A stretch of DNA of 64,000 nt from an uncultured Isosphaeraceae bacterium (GTDB taxonomy: Bacteria > Planctomycetota > Planctomycetia > Isosphaerales > Isosphaeraceae): NCBI GenBank assembly GCA_945957605.1, contig CAMFLR010000001.1:744001-808000 (forward strand), written 5' to 3'. The position numbers were made by a program, and so were the translations under genes. Positions 53,301 through 62,071 of this stretch are shown piece by piece; within the stretch, counting starts at the first letter, position 1, and each line of letters starts with the position of its first letter. The notes below the pieces were generated by a model. The model had not been told where the DNA came from, ran no database searches, and worked only from the letters and a program-made list of their open reading frames with translations.

Positions 53301-53761
53301 GCGCGGGAGGTCCGCTCGCCGCGACTCCTGGCCTCCTGTTGGGCGGCAATGCCGAGAACGGCAAGGCGATATTTGAGTCGAACGCGGCGGTTTATTGCAT
53401 TCGCTGCCACAAGATCGGCGGTCAGGGCGGCGAGGTTGGCCCCGATCTCACCGGTGTCGGTGCACGAAAGACGCGGGATTACCTCGCCACGGCAATCGTC
53501 GCACCAAATCATGAAATCGCCCAAGGATTCGAAACCGTCGTCGTCGCCTTGGCTGACGGAAAAGTAATTTCTGGCGTGCTCAAGTCAGAAAATGAGAAAA
53601 CTCTCAACCTGATGAGCGTTGAAAACAAGCCAATCGTGATCCCCAAGTCGGAAATCGAAGAACGGAAACGCGGGCCGTCGGCGATGCCGGAGGATGTCGC
53701 GAAGAAGCTCAAGAACACCGAAATTCGCGACCTCGTCGAGTTTCTCGCAACGCGAAAGTGA
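50375..53761 (+). CDS. PVC-type propeller/HEAT/cytochrome c protein (membrane-bound dehydrogenase-like)
   Basis: 1128 residues, secreted (TRLLCLTLLPLCLAATRPIAAQ). Residues about 35-460 are a PVC-type beta-propeller (VDVTLFAAEPQLANPVAFGTDEKGRFYVVETFR, LRNPQELAFDNYGNLFTVDNN, ALYVSDWVDGWDKTGKGRLW); about 460-960 are HEAT-like alpha repeats with Asp-Ala-Arg rhythm (DPSPEVRAQVAVALGE, SPRVRFLAAQALGKIG, SSVRLGAVLALRRF); residues about 1000-1120 hold a heme c site, CIRCHKIGGQGGEVGPDLTGVG (first Cys 1008), with the usual PVC DLxxVG context. The Met at 50375 starts a proper signal peptide. This architecture is a planctomycete signature; likely carbohydrate oxidation in the periplasm. Confidence 0.95.
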   Translation: MRTRLLCLTLLPLCLAATRPIAAQDKSYLPTVAAASNEPDRARQLIRRPNDVDVTLFAAEPQLANPVAFGTDEKGRFYVVETFRLKAGVTDNRSHMYWLDDDMAAKTVADRIAMTKKWLKTEAATYAVEHDRIRLIEDRDGDGKADADTVFASGFNQIESGLASGVLARKGDVYFACIPDLWLLRDTNGDGKADTRTVLSSGYGVHVAFLGHDLHGLIVGPDGRLYFSIGDRGLHVVTKDGKVVSNPDSGAVLRCNLDGSNLEVFATGLRNPQELAFDNYGNLFTVDNNSDSGDRARVVYLIEGGDSGWRMGYQYLEKPNSRGPWNAEKLWYPRPENTGAYLNAPLMNLSDGPSGLTFDPGVTLLPARYKDHFFLADFRGGFAQSGIRSFALEANGASFKVIDSTEPFWSLLATDVDFGPDGALYVSDWVDGWDKTGKGRLWRFADPSRKGDPAVLEVKKLLAEGMAGRKPEELRTLLGHADRRVRTAAGQEMADQTIKTLVELQSKAGEKVLDPSPDLLGPYFILRDVSATDERVLARLHAVWALAQISRKFPSYGSDLLAVKGDASPEVRAQVAVALGEAPHLGTAEEARKWLTSSLKDASPRVRFLAAQALGKIGTKADIAALVELLKSNADHDPNVRFGAVFALARIGDAQALVALAKDASSSVRLGAVLALRRFAVDDLAPFLADTDARIRLEAARAIYDDQPVVNDTMKALASLANVKGLDASTLRRVINANARVGTAEAASRLVALARRSDVPTSIRVEALELLGDWAKPSGRDRISGLWKPFAARSREVAADAFAPAFDELAAPTSDTAVRRAAIAAVGGLDIDSLAGKLLALVSDNKLGGLTRVEALRSLEKLDDPTLADAVTSALSSTETALKAEALKLVPKTDPGRAIPILSRVLKSGSTSEKQSILGVLAAMAKPEADALLLSHLKANDLPPEAELDLLNAAESRRSDKALAAALNARLDKAKSAGGPLAATPGLLLGGNAENGKAIFESNAAVYCIRCHKIGGQGGEVGPDLTGVGARKTRDYLATAIVAPNHEIAQGFETVVVALADGKVISGVLKSENEKTLNLMSVENKPIVIPKSEIEERKRGPSAMPEDVAKKLKNTEIRDLVEFLATRK

Positions 53762-53794
53762 TCGGCGACATCAAACTTGTAGGAGACGTCACGA

Positions 53795-54829
53795 GTGATT
53801 CGACGGGTTGTTGCTTGCCTGCTTCTCGGCTCACTCGTGGCGTTTGCCGAAACTCCAAAACCGCGATCCTATGTCTGCTATCGCGCAAACGGCGCAGTGA
53901 CGATCGAAGGTTCGATCGAAGACGCGGCTTGGTCAAATATTCCCTGGACCGAGTCGTTCGTCGACATCGAGGGAGATATTCGCCCGCGTCCACGGTTCGC
54001 CACACGCGTGAAGATGATGTGGGATGATCAATTCTTTTACATCGCCGCCGAGTTGAATGAACCGCATCTCTGGGCGACGATCACCAAGCACGACGCCGTC
54101 ATCTTTCATGACAACGATTTCGAGGTCTTCATCGACCCCGACGGCGATAACCACAACTACGGCGAAATCGAAATCAATGCGCTCAATACCGTCTGGGATT
54201 TGAGACTGCCCAAGCCCTATCGCGATAGTGGCAAGGCCGAGGATGCCTGGGAAGTCGAAGGGCTCAAAACGGCGGTCAAACTCAAAGGGACGCTCAACAA
54301 TCCGCGCGATATCGACACTGGCTGGACTGTCGAAATGGCGCTTCCTTGGAAAGCGTTCGCGAAGCTGACGAATCAATCGCTGCCGCCGCGTGACGGTGAC
54401 CAGTGGCGCGTCAATTTCTCACGCGTCGAATGGCAACATGAAATCAAATTAGACAGATACGTAAAGGTACCCAAAACGCGCGAGGACAACTGGGTCTGGT
54501 CGCCGCAGGGCGTGATCGACATGCATCGCCCCGAGCGCTGGGGGTATGTGCAATTCTCGCGCGGAGAAATTGGAAAAGTCGAGGCGAAGAGCGATCCGCT
54601 TTTGCCGGCTCGAGATCAACTAATGGTGGTCTATCTCAGCCAGAAAGCCTTCTTCGCGACTCATAAGCGCTGGGCCGCCACGCTCGACGAGTTGAAGATC
54701 GCGCCAGCGCTTCCTGTCCAACTGAAGCCAACGGCCGACGGCTACGTGGCGAGCGCGACCGTGACGATCGATGGTCAGCGACGAACCGTCTCGGTTCAGG
54801 CTGATTCGCGGATTTCGGTTACGCCGTAA
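53795..54829 (+). CDS. CBM9-like carbohydrate-binding domain protein
   Basis: 344 residues, secreted (VVACLLLGSLVAFAE). The first two thirds match the family-9-like sugar-binding fold found in planctomycetes and Bacteroidetes: IEGSIEDAAWSNIPWTESFVDIEGD, RPRFATRVKMMWDDQFFYIAAELNEPHLWA, NDFEVFIDPDGDNHNYGEIEINALNTVWDL, with WRVNFSRVEW later. Asp and aromatic residues expected for glycan contact are present. The C-terminal third is a separate domain. The GTG at 53795 has AGGAG nine bases upstream. It follows the PVC cytochrome gene by 33 bases, so the two may share a transcript and a sugar substrate. Confidence 0.88.
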   Translation: MIRRVVACLLLGSLVAFAETPKPRSYVCYRANGAVTIEGSIEDAAWSNIPWTESFVDIEGDIRPRPRFATRVKMMWDDQFFYIAAELNEPHLWATITKHDAVIFHDNDFEVFIDPDGDNHNYGEIEINALNTVWDLRLPKPYRDSGKAEDAWEVEGLKTAVKLKGTLNNPRDIDTGWTVEMALPWKAFAKLTNQSLPPRDGDQWRVNFSRVEWQHEIKLDRYVKVPKTREDNWVWSPQGVIDMHRPERWGYVQFSRGEIGKVEAKSDPLLPARDQLMVVYLSQKAFFATHKRWAATLDELKIAPALPVQLKPTADGYVASATVTIDGQRRTVSVQADSRISVTP

Positions 54830-54842
54830 ACGCGGCGTAAAA

Positions 54843-55403
54843 TCAGGAAACGGGCGCCGCTTCTTCGCTGATCGCGGGTGTTGATTCAGGCGTTGCCACC
54901 GCTTCGGGCTTGAGCGCGATGAACATCAACATCAGAGCGCCCAGCACAAGCATGTTGTCGGCGAAGTTAAAGATCGCGCATTCGAACTTAATCTTGTCGA
55001 CATGAAAATAGACGAAATCACGTACGCGTCCATACATGAGACGGTCGTAACAGTTGCCGATCGCACCAGCCATGATGAGCGCGAGCGCGATTGTCAGTCG
55101 ACGATCCTTCGCTGCACGGAAGAAAAATAGCCAGACGACAATGCCGACGCTCGCCACCACCGAAAGAACCGCGAACATCGTGGCGGCCCAGGGGACGGTG
55201 CGCATGAATCCCCAAAGCGCACCGGTGTTGTAACTCGTTCGCAGTTCGAGGATATCGGGGACGATCGATCGCGAGGGCGACCCCGGCTCGCCAACCGACG
55301 CGAAGATCGCCGATTTGGTCCAGAGGTCGAAAAGTGCACCTCCAAGCGCGATCGCGACGAAAAGAAGCACGCGTCCTAGCGGCACTTCGCCCGTCTTCTT
55401 CAT
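54843..55403 (-). CDS. lspA: Lipoprotein signal peptidase (signal peptidase II)
   Basis: 186-residue aspartyl protease with four spans that cleaves lipoprotein signal peptides after lipidation. SYNTGALWGFM, GAIGNCYDRLMYGRVRDFVYFHV and AIFNFADNMLVLGALML hold the conserved Asn/Gly and the two catalytic Asp residues (in NCYDR and FADN). The ATG at 55403 overlaps the dksA stop in ATGA, so the pair is translationally coupled; an in-frame Met codon at 55430 would overlap dksA more. The C terminus (EAVATPESTPAISEEAAPVS) is an acidic, disordered extension. Convergent with the CBM9-like gene, 13 bases apart. Confidence 0.94.
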   Translation of the reverse strand: MKKTGEVPLGRVLLFVAIALGGALFDLWTKSAIFASVGEPGSPSRSIVPDILELRTSYNTGALWGFMRTVPWAATMFAVLSVVASVGIVVWLFFFRAAKDRRLTIALALIMAGAIGNCYDRLMYGRVRDFVYFHVDKIKFECAIFNFADNMLVLGALMLMFIALKPEAVATPESTPAISEEAAPVS

Positions 55404-55786
55404 CCTCGCTTCTCCATCTCTCTTGCGCATTCAATGCAATATTTGGCGTAAGGAATCGCCTGCAACCGCGGCTTGGCGATTGGCTCGCCGCATTCGTCGC
55501 AGATGCCGAACGACCCGGAGTCGACGCGAACGAGCGCGTCGTTGATCTGTTCGAGCACGACCTGTTCGTTTTCGATCAGGCTCAGGGTGAATTCCTGGTC
55601 ATAATTCTCGGTACCGACGTCGGCCATGTGCAGCGGGACGTTCGAGAGGTTGCCCGACGAATCCGGCTGGTCGCGTCGGAGTGCCTCGTCCGTCATCTGG
55701 TCGAGGTCGCCGCGCAGCCGGGCTCGGAGTTTCAGGAGCACCTCGCGATACGACTCTAACTCCGCTGGCTTGAGAGCGCTGGCCAT
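55400..55786 (-). CDS. DksA/TraR family C4 zinc-finger protein
   Basis: 128 residues. Zinc finger CDECGEPI...YCIEC at the C terminus and a long N-terminal coiled coil (ESYREVLLKLRARLRGDLDQM, FTLSLIENEQVVLEQINDAL). Proteins of this family enter the RNA polymerase secondary channel and alter transcription in the stringent response; the LQAIPYAKYCIECA ending is the standard form. Distal tip acidic residues typical for DksA catalysis are not clear, so it could be a TraR/YbiI-like relative. Start at 55786 (MASALKPAELES) follows GGGGTGGGA; the upstream frame to 56014 is not family sequence. Coupled to lspA. Confidence 0.9.
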   Translation of the reverse strand: MASALKPAELESYREVLLKLRARLRGDLDQMTDEALRRDQPDSSGNLSNVPLHMADVGTENYDQEFTLSLIENEQVVLEQINDALVRVDSGSFGICDECGEPIAKPRLQAIPYAKYCIECAREMEKRG

Positions 55787-56118
55787 GTCTATCCCACCCC
55801 GTTTCAATTCGGTCGGTAATCTCGACGGCTTCGCTTGGGAAAGGCGCATTCCCGAGGCGGGGACCTCGCAACGGGGGGATCCCATTGTTCCTCGATCACT
55901 CGCCAGCCGCGTCGCCGTTGGGCAAAGCGGACGGTGCGAAAGCTCAAGGCTTTGCCACACTTCCAGCCTAACCGCGATAGCCCCGCCGTACCACCCCGAA
56001 TCGTCACAATCCATTCATTCGGAACGGCTGGCAAGCGAGAACGATTTGAACGGAGGATCAGCCGACGGTAACCTTGGAAACCAGCAGAGTTTCCCTAATC
56101 CCGAGAGATGCCCCGGCG

Positions 56119-57120
56119 ATGAGCGAGCGACCCCCAAAGACGATCTTTCTGACCGGCGGTTCTGGACTCGTGGGCAGCCACGTCGCCGAAGAGGCAATCA
56201 AACGCGGCCACAAGGTGAAGGCGCTCGTTCGCCCGTCCAGCGATACCAAGTTCCTCGACAGCCTCGGGGTCGAGAAGGTGATCGGCGACCTGGCCGACGC
56301 CGACGCACTCCGCCGCGGCGTTGAAGGGGCCGACTGGGTGGTCAACTCGGCCGCCAAAGTTGGCGATTGGGGTTCGCTCGAAGAGTTTCGCCGCATCAAC
56401 GTAGAGGCGTTCCGCCTGTTGCTCGATGCCGCTTGCGACGCGCAAATCGAACGTTTCGTGCATGTTAGCTCGCTCGGCGTCTACGAAGGCCGCGATCATT
56501 TTGGGTCGGACGAAACCGTCCCCACCGCCGCGCAAGCCCTCGACGGCTACACGCGATCCAAGGTCGAAGCCGAAGCTTTGGCGCTCGAATACGTCAAGAA
56601 TCGCGGCCTGAAATTGACCGCCGTGCGACCCGGTTTCATCTACGGCGAGCGCGACCGCACTGTACTCCCAAAACTCCTCAACTCTTTACGTTCGGGCGTG
56701 TTCCGCTATTTCGGCTCGGGCGATCAGGCGCTCAATTGCATTTACGTCCGCAACCTCGTTCAGGCGATCTTCCTGGCGGCGGAATCGCCCACCGCTGTTG
56801 GCGAGGTCTTTAACATCACCGACGGCAAGCGAGTGTCTAAGAAGGAGTTTGTGGGCACTGTCGCCAAGTTCGCCGGTTTAAAGGAGCCGAAGCGGCATAT
56901 CCCACTCTGGCTGGCGCGACTGTTGGCGAACTTGTTGGAGCGGCGAGCGATTCGCAAAGGGGCCACCACTCCTCCGCTCGTGAACAAGGCCCGCTACAAG
57001 TTCCTGGGGCTGAACCTCGACTTCTCGGTCGAAAAGGCACGCCGAGTGCTCGGTTACGATCCGCAATTCACGACCGAACAGGGCCTGAAGGCGGCCATCG
57101 CCGACCTGACTCAGGCCTGA
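56119..57120 (+). CDS. NAD-dependent epimerase/dehydratase family protein (extended SDR)
   Basis: 333 residues. IFLTGGSGLVGSHVAEEAI is the NAD(P)-binding TGxxGxxG motif, VNSAAKVGDWG the adenine-ring NAAxxG-type contact, VSSLGVYEG the Ser of the active triad and YTRSKVEAE the YxxxK catalytic motif. RPGFIYGERD and the later region resemble 3-beta-hydroxysteroid dehydrogenase-like and UDP-glucose 4-epimerase-like SDRs. Substrate unknown; sugar-nucleotide or sterol/hopanoid-like. The ATG at 56119 is chosen over a TTG at 56074 because the Rossmann fold follows directly. Same strand as the DJ-1-like gene, 48 bases upstream of it. Confidence 0.9.
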   Translation: MSERPPKTIFLTGGSGLVGSHVAEEAIKRGHKVKALVRPSSDTKFLDSLGVEKVIGDLADADALRRGVEGADWVVNSAAKVGDWGSLEEFRRINVEAFRLLLDAACDAQIERFVHVSSLGVYEGRDHFGSDETVPTAAQALDGYTRSKVEAEALALEYVKNRGLKLTAVRPGFIYGERDRTVLPKLLNSLRSGVFRYFGSGDQALNCIYVRNLVQAIFLAAESPTAVGEVFNITDGKRVSKKEFVGTVAKFAGLKEPKRHIPLWLARLLANLLERRAIRKGATTPPLVNKARYKFLGLNLDFSVEKARRVLGYDPQFTTEQGLKAAIADLTQA

Positions 57121-57168
57121 TAGGATGGTCGCGGGCGGAACTTCTCCCGAGACAAGAGGATGCAGACG

Positions 57169-57696
57169 ATGGACTGGGTAAAGAACAAGCGCGTGGCGGT
57201 GCTTGTCGAAAAGCTCTACGAAGATCTCGAACTCTGGTACCCCGTTTTGCGGCTGCGCGAGGCGGGGTGCAAGGTGCAAATCGTTGGCCCCAAAGCGGGT
57301 GAAACCTACGCCTCGAAGCACGGCTATCCCGCCAAGTCCGAGGTTTCAGCCGCCGACGTGAAGGCCGCCGATTTTGATGCGATCATCATCCCCGGCGGCT
57401 ATTCGCCCGACCATTTGCGGCGACACCAATCGATTCTCACCCTCCTGCGCGACGCCGCCGAGCAAGGCAAAGTACTCGCGGCGATCTGCCACGGCCCCTG
57501 GATGCTCTGCTCCACTCGTTGCATCAAGGGCAAGCGCGTGACCGGCTTCTTCGCGATTCGCGACGATGTCGAAAATGCTGGCGGCATCTGGGAAGATCAG
57601 GCGTGCGTGGTCGACGGCAACATCGTCACCAGCCGCACTCCCGACGACCTTCCCGCCTTCATGGAAGGGATTTTCTCGGCAATGGCTGGCGCCTGA
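57169..57696 (+). CDS. DJ-1/PfpI family protein (type 1 glutamine-amidotransferase-like)
   Basis: 175 residues. FDAIIIPGGYSPDHLRRH is the usual loop with conserved Gly-Gly, and AAICHGPWMLCS carries the nucleophile-elbow Cys with the following His, the PfpI/YraA arrangement. RVAVLVEKLYEDLELWYPVLRLREAG carries the Glu of the active site. Members act as deglycases, chaperones or proteases; the exact role cannot be read from sequence. AAGAGG with nine-base spacing points to the ATG at 57169, not the ATG at 57160. Confidence 0.92.
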   Translation: MDWVKNKRVAVLVEKLYEDLELWYPVLRLREAGCKVQIVGPKAGETYASKHGYPAKSEVSAADVKAADFDAIIIPGGYSPDHLRRHQSILTLLRDAAEQGKVLAAICHGPWMLCSTRCIKGKRVTGFFAIRDDVENAGGIWEDQACVVDGNIVTSRTPDDLPAFMEGIFSAMAGA

Positions 57697-57712
57697 GAAA
57701 AGCTTTGCAGGA

Positions 57713-58852
57713 TCAGCGTTTGCGACCCAGATCGACCGCGAACGTGGGATTGTTCGCGGTCGCCATAACGGGTCGCAAATTGCTGCTGCGCCGACGATCC
57801 GTCAGGCTAATTGGATGGTAGACGACGCCAAGAAATGCGTCGACCGTACCGTTCGAGGGCGGCGTGATGAAATTCGCCTGGCCGAAGAGCGCAAAGTGCT
57901 CGTTCAGCGGCACATCGACCTGCGCACCGAATAAAAACGGATGTGCGAGGTGTCCTGAATCACCGATGGCAGCATTGCCGGCATTATGGCCGTCGGCGAG
58001 GCCGACCCAGACCGTGCCGGATGCTCCGTAATTGAACGTATGGCGATAGAAGAGATTTGCCATATTGATGGAATTGAGCATCACCGGCGTTTTGCCGAAG
58101 TTACCCGTTGAGCCGTAACTCCTGAGCATGAAGTTGGTTCCAACCTCATCACGCCGGGTTAGCTCATATCCAAACATTCCACGCCATTGACCGAGGTGGA
58201 ACTGATCGTAGTACTGTTCGTAGAGAAAGTCGTAGCCAATTCCCCAGTTCACGCCGAAATTGGTCCGCTGATAAACCCCAAGCGTGGTAAAGCTTTGCAG
58301 CCGCTGCTTCGTTCCTTCGATGCGATTGAAGACCTGAACCGCGTTATCGTCGAAGTTCAGGCCGCTACCGATATGAAGACCGAGCCCGCGCTCCTTGATC
58401 AAGGGAATGCCCCAGTCAAAGTGCAAGCGTGCGCCGAAGAGGGCGTTAACGCCGAAGTCCTGCGGTTGCTTCGAGCCATCAATCCCCGCGAAAACGCTGA
58501 GATTGTCGAAAATCGTTGAGAACCGCGGACTTGCGTCTGTCACCGTCGAGAGATTGGGAATTGCGGCGCTCGGCGGAAAAACAGCAGTAGCCAGGGTTTC
58601 CGGCAACACGGTTTCGATCGGGGCGGCTACGGGCTGAGTGTCTCCGTTGCCAAGCCTCTGCGACAGATCGGCGATGATCCGGTCTTTCTCAGCAAGCTGG
58701 GCCTTCAGCTTCGCGATCTCAGTCGCGTCATCGGCAGGTGCGCTGTGAGCAAACATGCCAAACGCCAGTCCAGCCGAGATCGTTAAACACTTGAGCCATT
58801 GGCTCTTGTGATTCGCGTGGACCCGTTTACATGGATGCCCGAAAAACGCCAA
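57713..58852 (-). CDS. Outer-membrane-like beta-rich protein with coiled-coil N terminus (DUF6666-type)
   Basis: 379 residues. A signal peptide (CLTISAGLAFGMFAHSAPA) is followed by a coiled coil (DDATEIAKLKAQLAEKDRIIADLSQRL), a Pro-rich linker, and about 270 residues of alternating amphipathic strands rich in aromatic and Gly/Asn residues (VNALFGARLHFDWGI, NFGVNWGIGYDFLYEQYYDQFH, FLFGAQVDVPLNEHFALFGQANF). This fits the planctomycete outer-membrane protein group now grouped as DUF6666, which occurs with a peptidoglycan-binding-like coiled coil. A porin or surface anchor role is likely. Convergent with the DJ-1-like gene, 16 bases apart. Confidence 0.78.
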   Translation of the reverse strand: MAFFGHPCKRVHANHKSQWLKCLTISAGLAFGMFAHSAPADDATEIAKLKAQLAEKDRIIADLSQRLGNGDTQPVAAPIETVLPETLATAVFPPSAAIPNLSTVTDASPRFSTIFDNLSVFAGIDGSKQPQDFGVNALFGARLHFDWGIPLIKERGLGLHIGSGLNFDDNAVQVFNRIEGTKQRLQSFTTLGVYQRTNFGVNWGIGYDFLYEQYYDQFHLGQWRGMFGYELTRRDEVGTNFMLRSYGSTGNFGKTPVMLNSINMANLFYRHTFNYGASGTVWVGLADGHNAGNAAIGDSGHLAHPFLFGAQVDVPLNEHFALFGQANFITPPSNGTVDAFLGVVYHPISLTDRRRSSNLRPVMATANNPTFAVDLGRKR

Positions 58853-59064
58853 CAGACCGCCTCATGCGCGGAAACAGCCGTACCGAAACGTGTCACGGTT
58901 GTATCGACATGACGCCGTTTTCGGGTTGAAACGATTTGCCTCGAAAACCGTTACATCCATGGTGGCGAGGTCTTGTGTGCGACTCCGGCGTGTCATTAGA
59001 ATGCTTGCTTCTCCTCGAATTTCGAGGGAGGTTCGCTCTCCCGTTGCGCGTTTAGGACGAATCG

Positions 59065-60378
59065 ATGTCGGAATACTTCTCGGGCATTGGCAAGATTCAA
59101 TTTGGCGGACCTAACTCCAAGAATCCCCTCGAGTTCAAGCACTACAACCCCGATGAAGTTGTCGGCGGCAAGACGATGCGCGACCACCTGCGCTTCTCTG
59201 TCGTCTACTGGCACACGTTTTCAAACCCGCTGACCGACCCCTTCGGCGCAGGCACTGCCGTTCGCCCGTGGGACGACGGCTCGAACTCTGTCGAAAACGC
59301 CCAGCGTAAAGCTCGTGCGGCCTTTGAATTCTTCGAAAAGATCCAGGCCCCCTTCTACGCCTTCCACGATCGCGACGTTGCCCCTGAAGGTGCCACACTC
59401 AAGGAAAGCCACGCGAATCTCGACGCCGTGGTGAAAATCTTCAAAGAAGAACAGCAGCGTACCGGCGTCAAGCTCCTCTGGGGCACCGCGAACCTGTTCT
59501 CGAACCGCCGCTACATGCACGGCGCCGCGACCAGCCCGAATCTCGACGCCTTCGCCTACGCCGGAGCTCAGGTCAAAAAAGCCCTTGAAGTCACCCACGA
59601 ACTCGGCGGCCTGGGCTACACCTTCTGGGGGGGCCGCGAAGGATACTCGACACTCCTCAACACCGACATGAAGCGTGAGATCGATCACCTCGCGCGATTC
59701 CTGCACATGGCGGTCGACTACAAGAAGCAAATCGGCTTCAACGGCCCGTTCTACATCGAGCCCAAGCCCAAGGAGCCGACGAAGCACCAGTACGACTCCG
59801 ACGCCGCTGCGTGCCTCAACTTCCTGCGCACTTATGACTTGATGCCGTACTTCAAACTCAATCTCGAAACCAACCACGCCACGCTGGCAGGTCACGAGAT
59901 GATGCACGAGCTTCAAGTGGCGATCGACTCCGGCGCGCTCGGCTCGATCGACGCGAACACGGGCGACCCCCTGCTCGGCTGGGACACCGACCAGTTCCCC
60001 ACGAGCATTTACCTCACCGCTCAGTGCATGTTCTGCATCCTGAACATGGGCGGCTTCACGACCGGCGGTGTGAACTTCGACGCCAAGGTTCGTCGCGAGA
60101 GCTACGAGCCGATCGACCTCTTCCACGCCCACATCGGTGGCATGGACGCGTTCGCCCGCGGTCTCAAGATCGCCCACGCGATCATCAGTGATGGCCGGTT
60201 GTCCGCCTTCGTCAAGGAGCGCTACAAGAGCTGGGACAGCGAACTCGGCCGCCGCGTCGAGTCGGGCTCGGCGAGCTTTGCCGACCTTGAGAGCTACATC
60301 CTGCCCAAGGGTGACGTCACGACGAACACCAGTGGCCGTCAGGAAATGCTCGAAAACTTGATCAATGAGTTCATTTAA
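59065..60378 (+). CDS. xylA: Xylose isomerase
   Basis: 437-residue TIM-barrel enzyme interconverting D-xylose and D-xylulose (and glucose/fructose). [34 protein letters not shown] (catalytic His with its Asp), [32 protein letters not shown] (metal Glu and Lys), [12 protein letters not shown] and [14 protein letters not shown] are all conserved metal and substrate sites; this is the long (class II) form. AGGA seven bases before the ATG supports the start. It stands alone: no xylulokinase, transporter or regulator is adjacent, and a strong terminator follows. Confidence 0.97.
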   Translation: MSEYFSGIGKIQFGGPNSKNPLEFKHYNPDEVVGGKTMRDHLRFSVVYWHTFSNPLTDPFGAGTAVRPWDDGSNSVENAQRKARAAFEFFEKIQAPFYAFHDRDVAPEGATLKESHANLDAVVKIFKEEQQRTGVKLLWGTANLFSNRRYMHGAATSPNLDAFAYAGAQVKKALEVTHELGGLGYTFWGGREGYSTLLNTDMKREIDHLARFLHMAVDYKKQIGFNGPFYIEPKPKEPTKHQYDSDAAACLNFLRTYDLMPYFKLNLETNHATLAGHEMMHELQVAIDSGALGSIDANTGDPLLGWDTDQFPTSIYLTAQCMFCILNMGGFTTGGVNFDAKVRRESYEPIDLFHAHIGGMDAFARGLKIAHAIISDGRLSAFVKERYKSWDSELGRRVESGSASFADLESYILPKGDVTTNTSGRQEMLENLINEFI

Positions 60379-60750
60379 TCGGCTTGATTTGAGATCAAAT
60401 GATTGGCCGTGGATGATGGTTAATTGAACCATCATCCACGGCCGTTTTGTTTTTGCCGACCTTCAAGCGAAATCTTAGCCCGACGTCACAGTACTAGCCT
60501 CGCTCCCATGCTCCTTCGTGGGGGCATTTCCGCGACCGCTCCGCGGTCATGATTTTCGTCCGCCATCGCCTGATCGCAAATGGCCGCAGGAGCGGCCGAA
60601 GATTCGTGACGACGCGGAGCATCGTCACGAGGGCTGTGCGTTTGCGACCAGAAAAACAAACCTTGGATTCCTGATGCGCGAGGCGGCGAAGCGAATCAGC
60701 CGCCGTCCTGAAGCCCGAATTGAGTCATTGCTGCGACTCAACCAGTCGGA
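60379..60750. other. Intergenic region with several short perfect hairpins
   Basis: After the xylA terminator no supportable gene is present. Besides that terminator there are GACCGC/GCGGTC (60534-60548), GGCCGC/GCGGCC (60582-60597) and TCGTGACGA/TCGTCACGA (60604-60630). An 89-residue open frame here (60518-60787) is Arg/Pro-rich and unlikely to be real. Confidence 0.6.
60405..60455 (+). terminator. Strong intrinsic terminator after xylA
   Basis: GGCCGTGGATGATGGTT (60405-60421) pairs perfectly with 60427-60443 around a 5-base loop, followed by GTTTTGTTTTT. It starts 27 bases after the xylA stop. The 17-bp stem is unusually long. Confidence 0.95.
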
Positions 60751-62070
60751 TCAAGTAAGCTTGTCCAACGGCCCCGACTGGCAGTAGTCCGGATTGCCGA
60801 AGCTCTTGATCGAATGTCCCATCCCAGCCGAGATTGACAGCAACAGCCGGTTGTGCGCGACTTGGGAATACTTGAGCGAACGGCCCATCTTCCAATCCAT
60901 CCCGTTGCCGACGACCACCCAGGGAATGTCGTTGAGCGTGTGCGAGTTCCCCTTACCCAGCTCGTTTGTCCAGATAATGGTCGTGTTGTCGAGCAAGCTG
61001 CCCCCGCCGCCCGGCTCAGGGGTTTCCGCAAGTCGCTTCGCCATGTAGGCGAGTTGCTCGCAATACCATGTGTTGATCTTGGTGAGCTTGGTTTGCGATG
61101 CCTCGTCGCTATCGGGGTTATGGGAAAGCTCGTGGTGGCCTTCGTTCACGCCGATCCAGCGGAACCGCGCACCGCCAACGGAGTTCGTGTACTGCATCGT
61201 AGCGATGCGAGCAAAGTCGGCCGCGAAGCTGTTGACCATCAGGTCGATCTGCATCTTGCTGATGCGCGGGATGTTGTCGTTCTCTTCCTTCACGCCCGGT
61301 TCGGGCTCGGGAACGGCGTGTGAAAGCGTTTCCTTGCCCGCTTCCTTCAGTTCTAGCTCCATCTCACGCACAAACGTGGCGTGCTCCTGAAGCAACTGAC
61401 GATCCTCAGCGCTGATCTTCGAGCCGACTTTCTTGAGGTCGTCTTGAACGTCATCGAGCACGCTCTTGAGAACTTCGCGATCCTTCACGCGGCCGTAGAG
61501 ACGATTGAACATCTGATACGGGTCATCAATCGGCGCGAGCGGCTTGTTCGGCCCGGCATAGACCATACGCGTCCAGGTGTCGGCCCGGTCGGGCACCATC
61601 ACGCCCATTTCGAGCGAACCGAATCGCGTGCGGGTTTCCGACTTGCTCTGCAGGTGATTCTTGATTTCCTGGTCGATCGACATCCCGCTCGCCCAGCCGG
61701 CTGGCGTATCCGAACCACCCTGGATATTTCCCGGAAATAGCTCGGTGCCCGTCAGCAAGCAACCAATGCCGCGCATGTGGTTATCGCCGTCGCCGCGAAT
61801 CTTGTCGCACACGCCCTTGAGCATGAGCGTGCGATTCTTGAACGGTTCGAGCGGCTTCAAGCTTTCCTTGAAAGTGAATTTGTCACCTTCTTCAGTCGGC
61901 CAAAACGTCTTGGGAACAATACCGTTCGGGCTGAACATCACAACCAGCCGCTTCTTGCGCGCGGTTTGATTCGCGAAGCAAAGGCTCGGGAGGTTGAGCA
62001 AAAATGGTACGGTGGCGGCACCAATCCCCAGGTCGCGAAAAAACTCGCGTCGCGTGCGAATCTGAGACAT
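60751..62070 (-). CDS. DUF1552 domain protein, Tat-exported
   Basis: 439 residues. A twin-arginine signal [21 protein letters not shown] (RR at 7-8) fits Tat export of a folded protein. The rest follows the planctomycete DUF1552 pattern: [92 protein letters not shown]-type ending. Structural similarity to alkaline-phosphatase/sulfatase-like folds has been suggested for the family; function unknown. It is translated just after the DUF1592 gene, with one base between stop and start, as is normal for this pair. Confidence 0.94.
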   Translation of the reverse strand: MSQIRTRREFFRDLGIGAATVPFLLNLPSLCFANQTARKKRLVVMFSPNGIVPKTFWPTEEGDKFTFKESLKPLEPFKNRTLMLKGVCDKIRGDGDNHMRGIGCLLTGTELFPGNIQGGSDTPAGWASGMSIDQEIKNHLQSKSETRTRFGSLEMGVMVPDRADTWTRMVYAGPNKPLAPIDDPYQMFNRLYGRVKDREVLKSVLDDVQDDLKKVGSKISAEDRQLLQEHATFVREMELELKEAGKETLSHAVPEPEPGVKEENDNIPRISKMQIDLMVNSFAADFARIATMQYTNSVGGARFRWIGVNEGHHELSHNPDSDEASQTKLTKINTWYCEQLAYMAKRLAETPEPGGGGSLLDNTTIIWTNELGKGNSHTLNDIPWVVVGNGMDWKMGRSLKYSQVAHNRLLLSISAGMGHSIKSFGNPDYCQSGPLDKLT

Positions 62071-62071
62071 A

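Noticed and set aside
52492-53364. 290-codon minus-strand frame in the PVC cytochrome gene
   Set aside because: Ser/Ala/Arg-rich mirror of the HEAT repeat region; no start site.
59221-60435. 404-codon open frame antisense to xylose isomerase
   Set aside because: The opposite strand encodes a fully conserved enzyme; the antisense frame is Arg/Val-rich and motif-free, a GC-content shadow.
60518-60787. 89-codon plus-strand frame in the xylA-DUF1552 gap
   Set aside because: Very basic, no ribosome site, overlaps the end of the DUF1552 gene and spans three hairpins.
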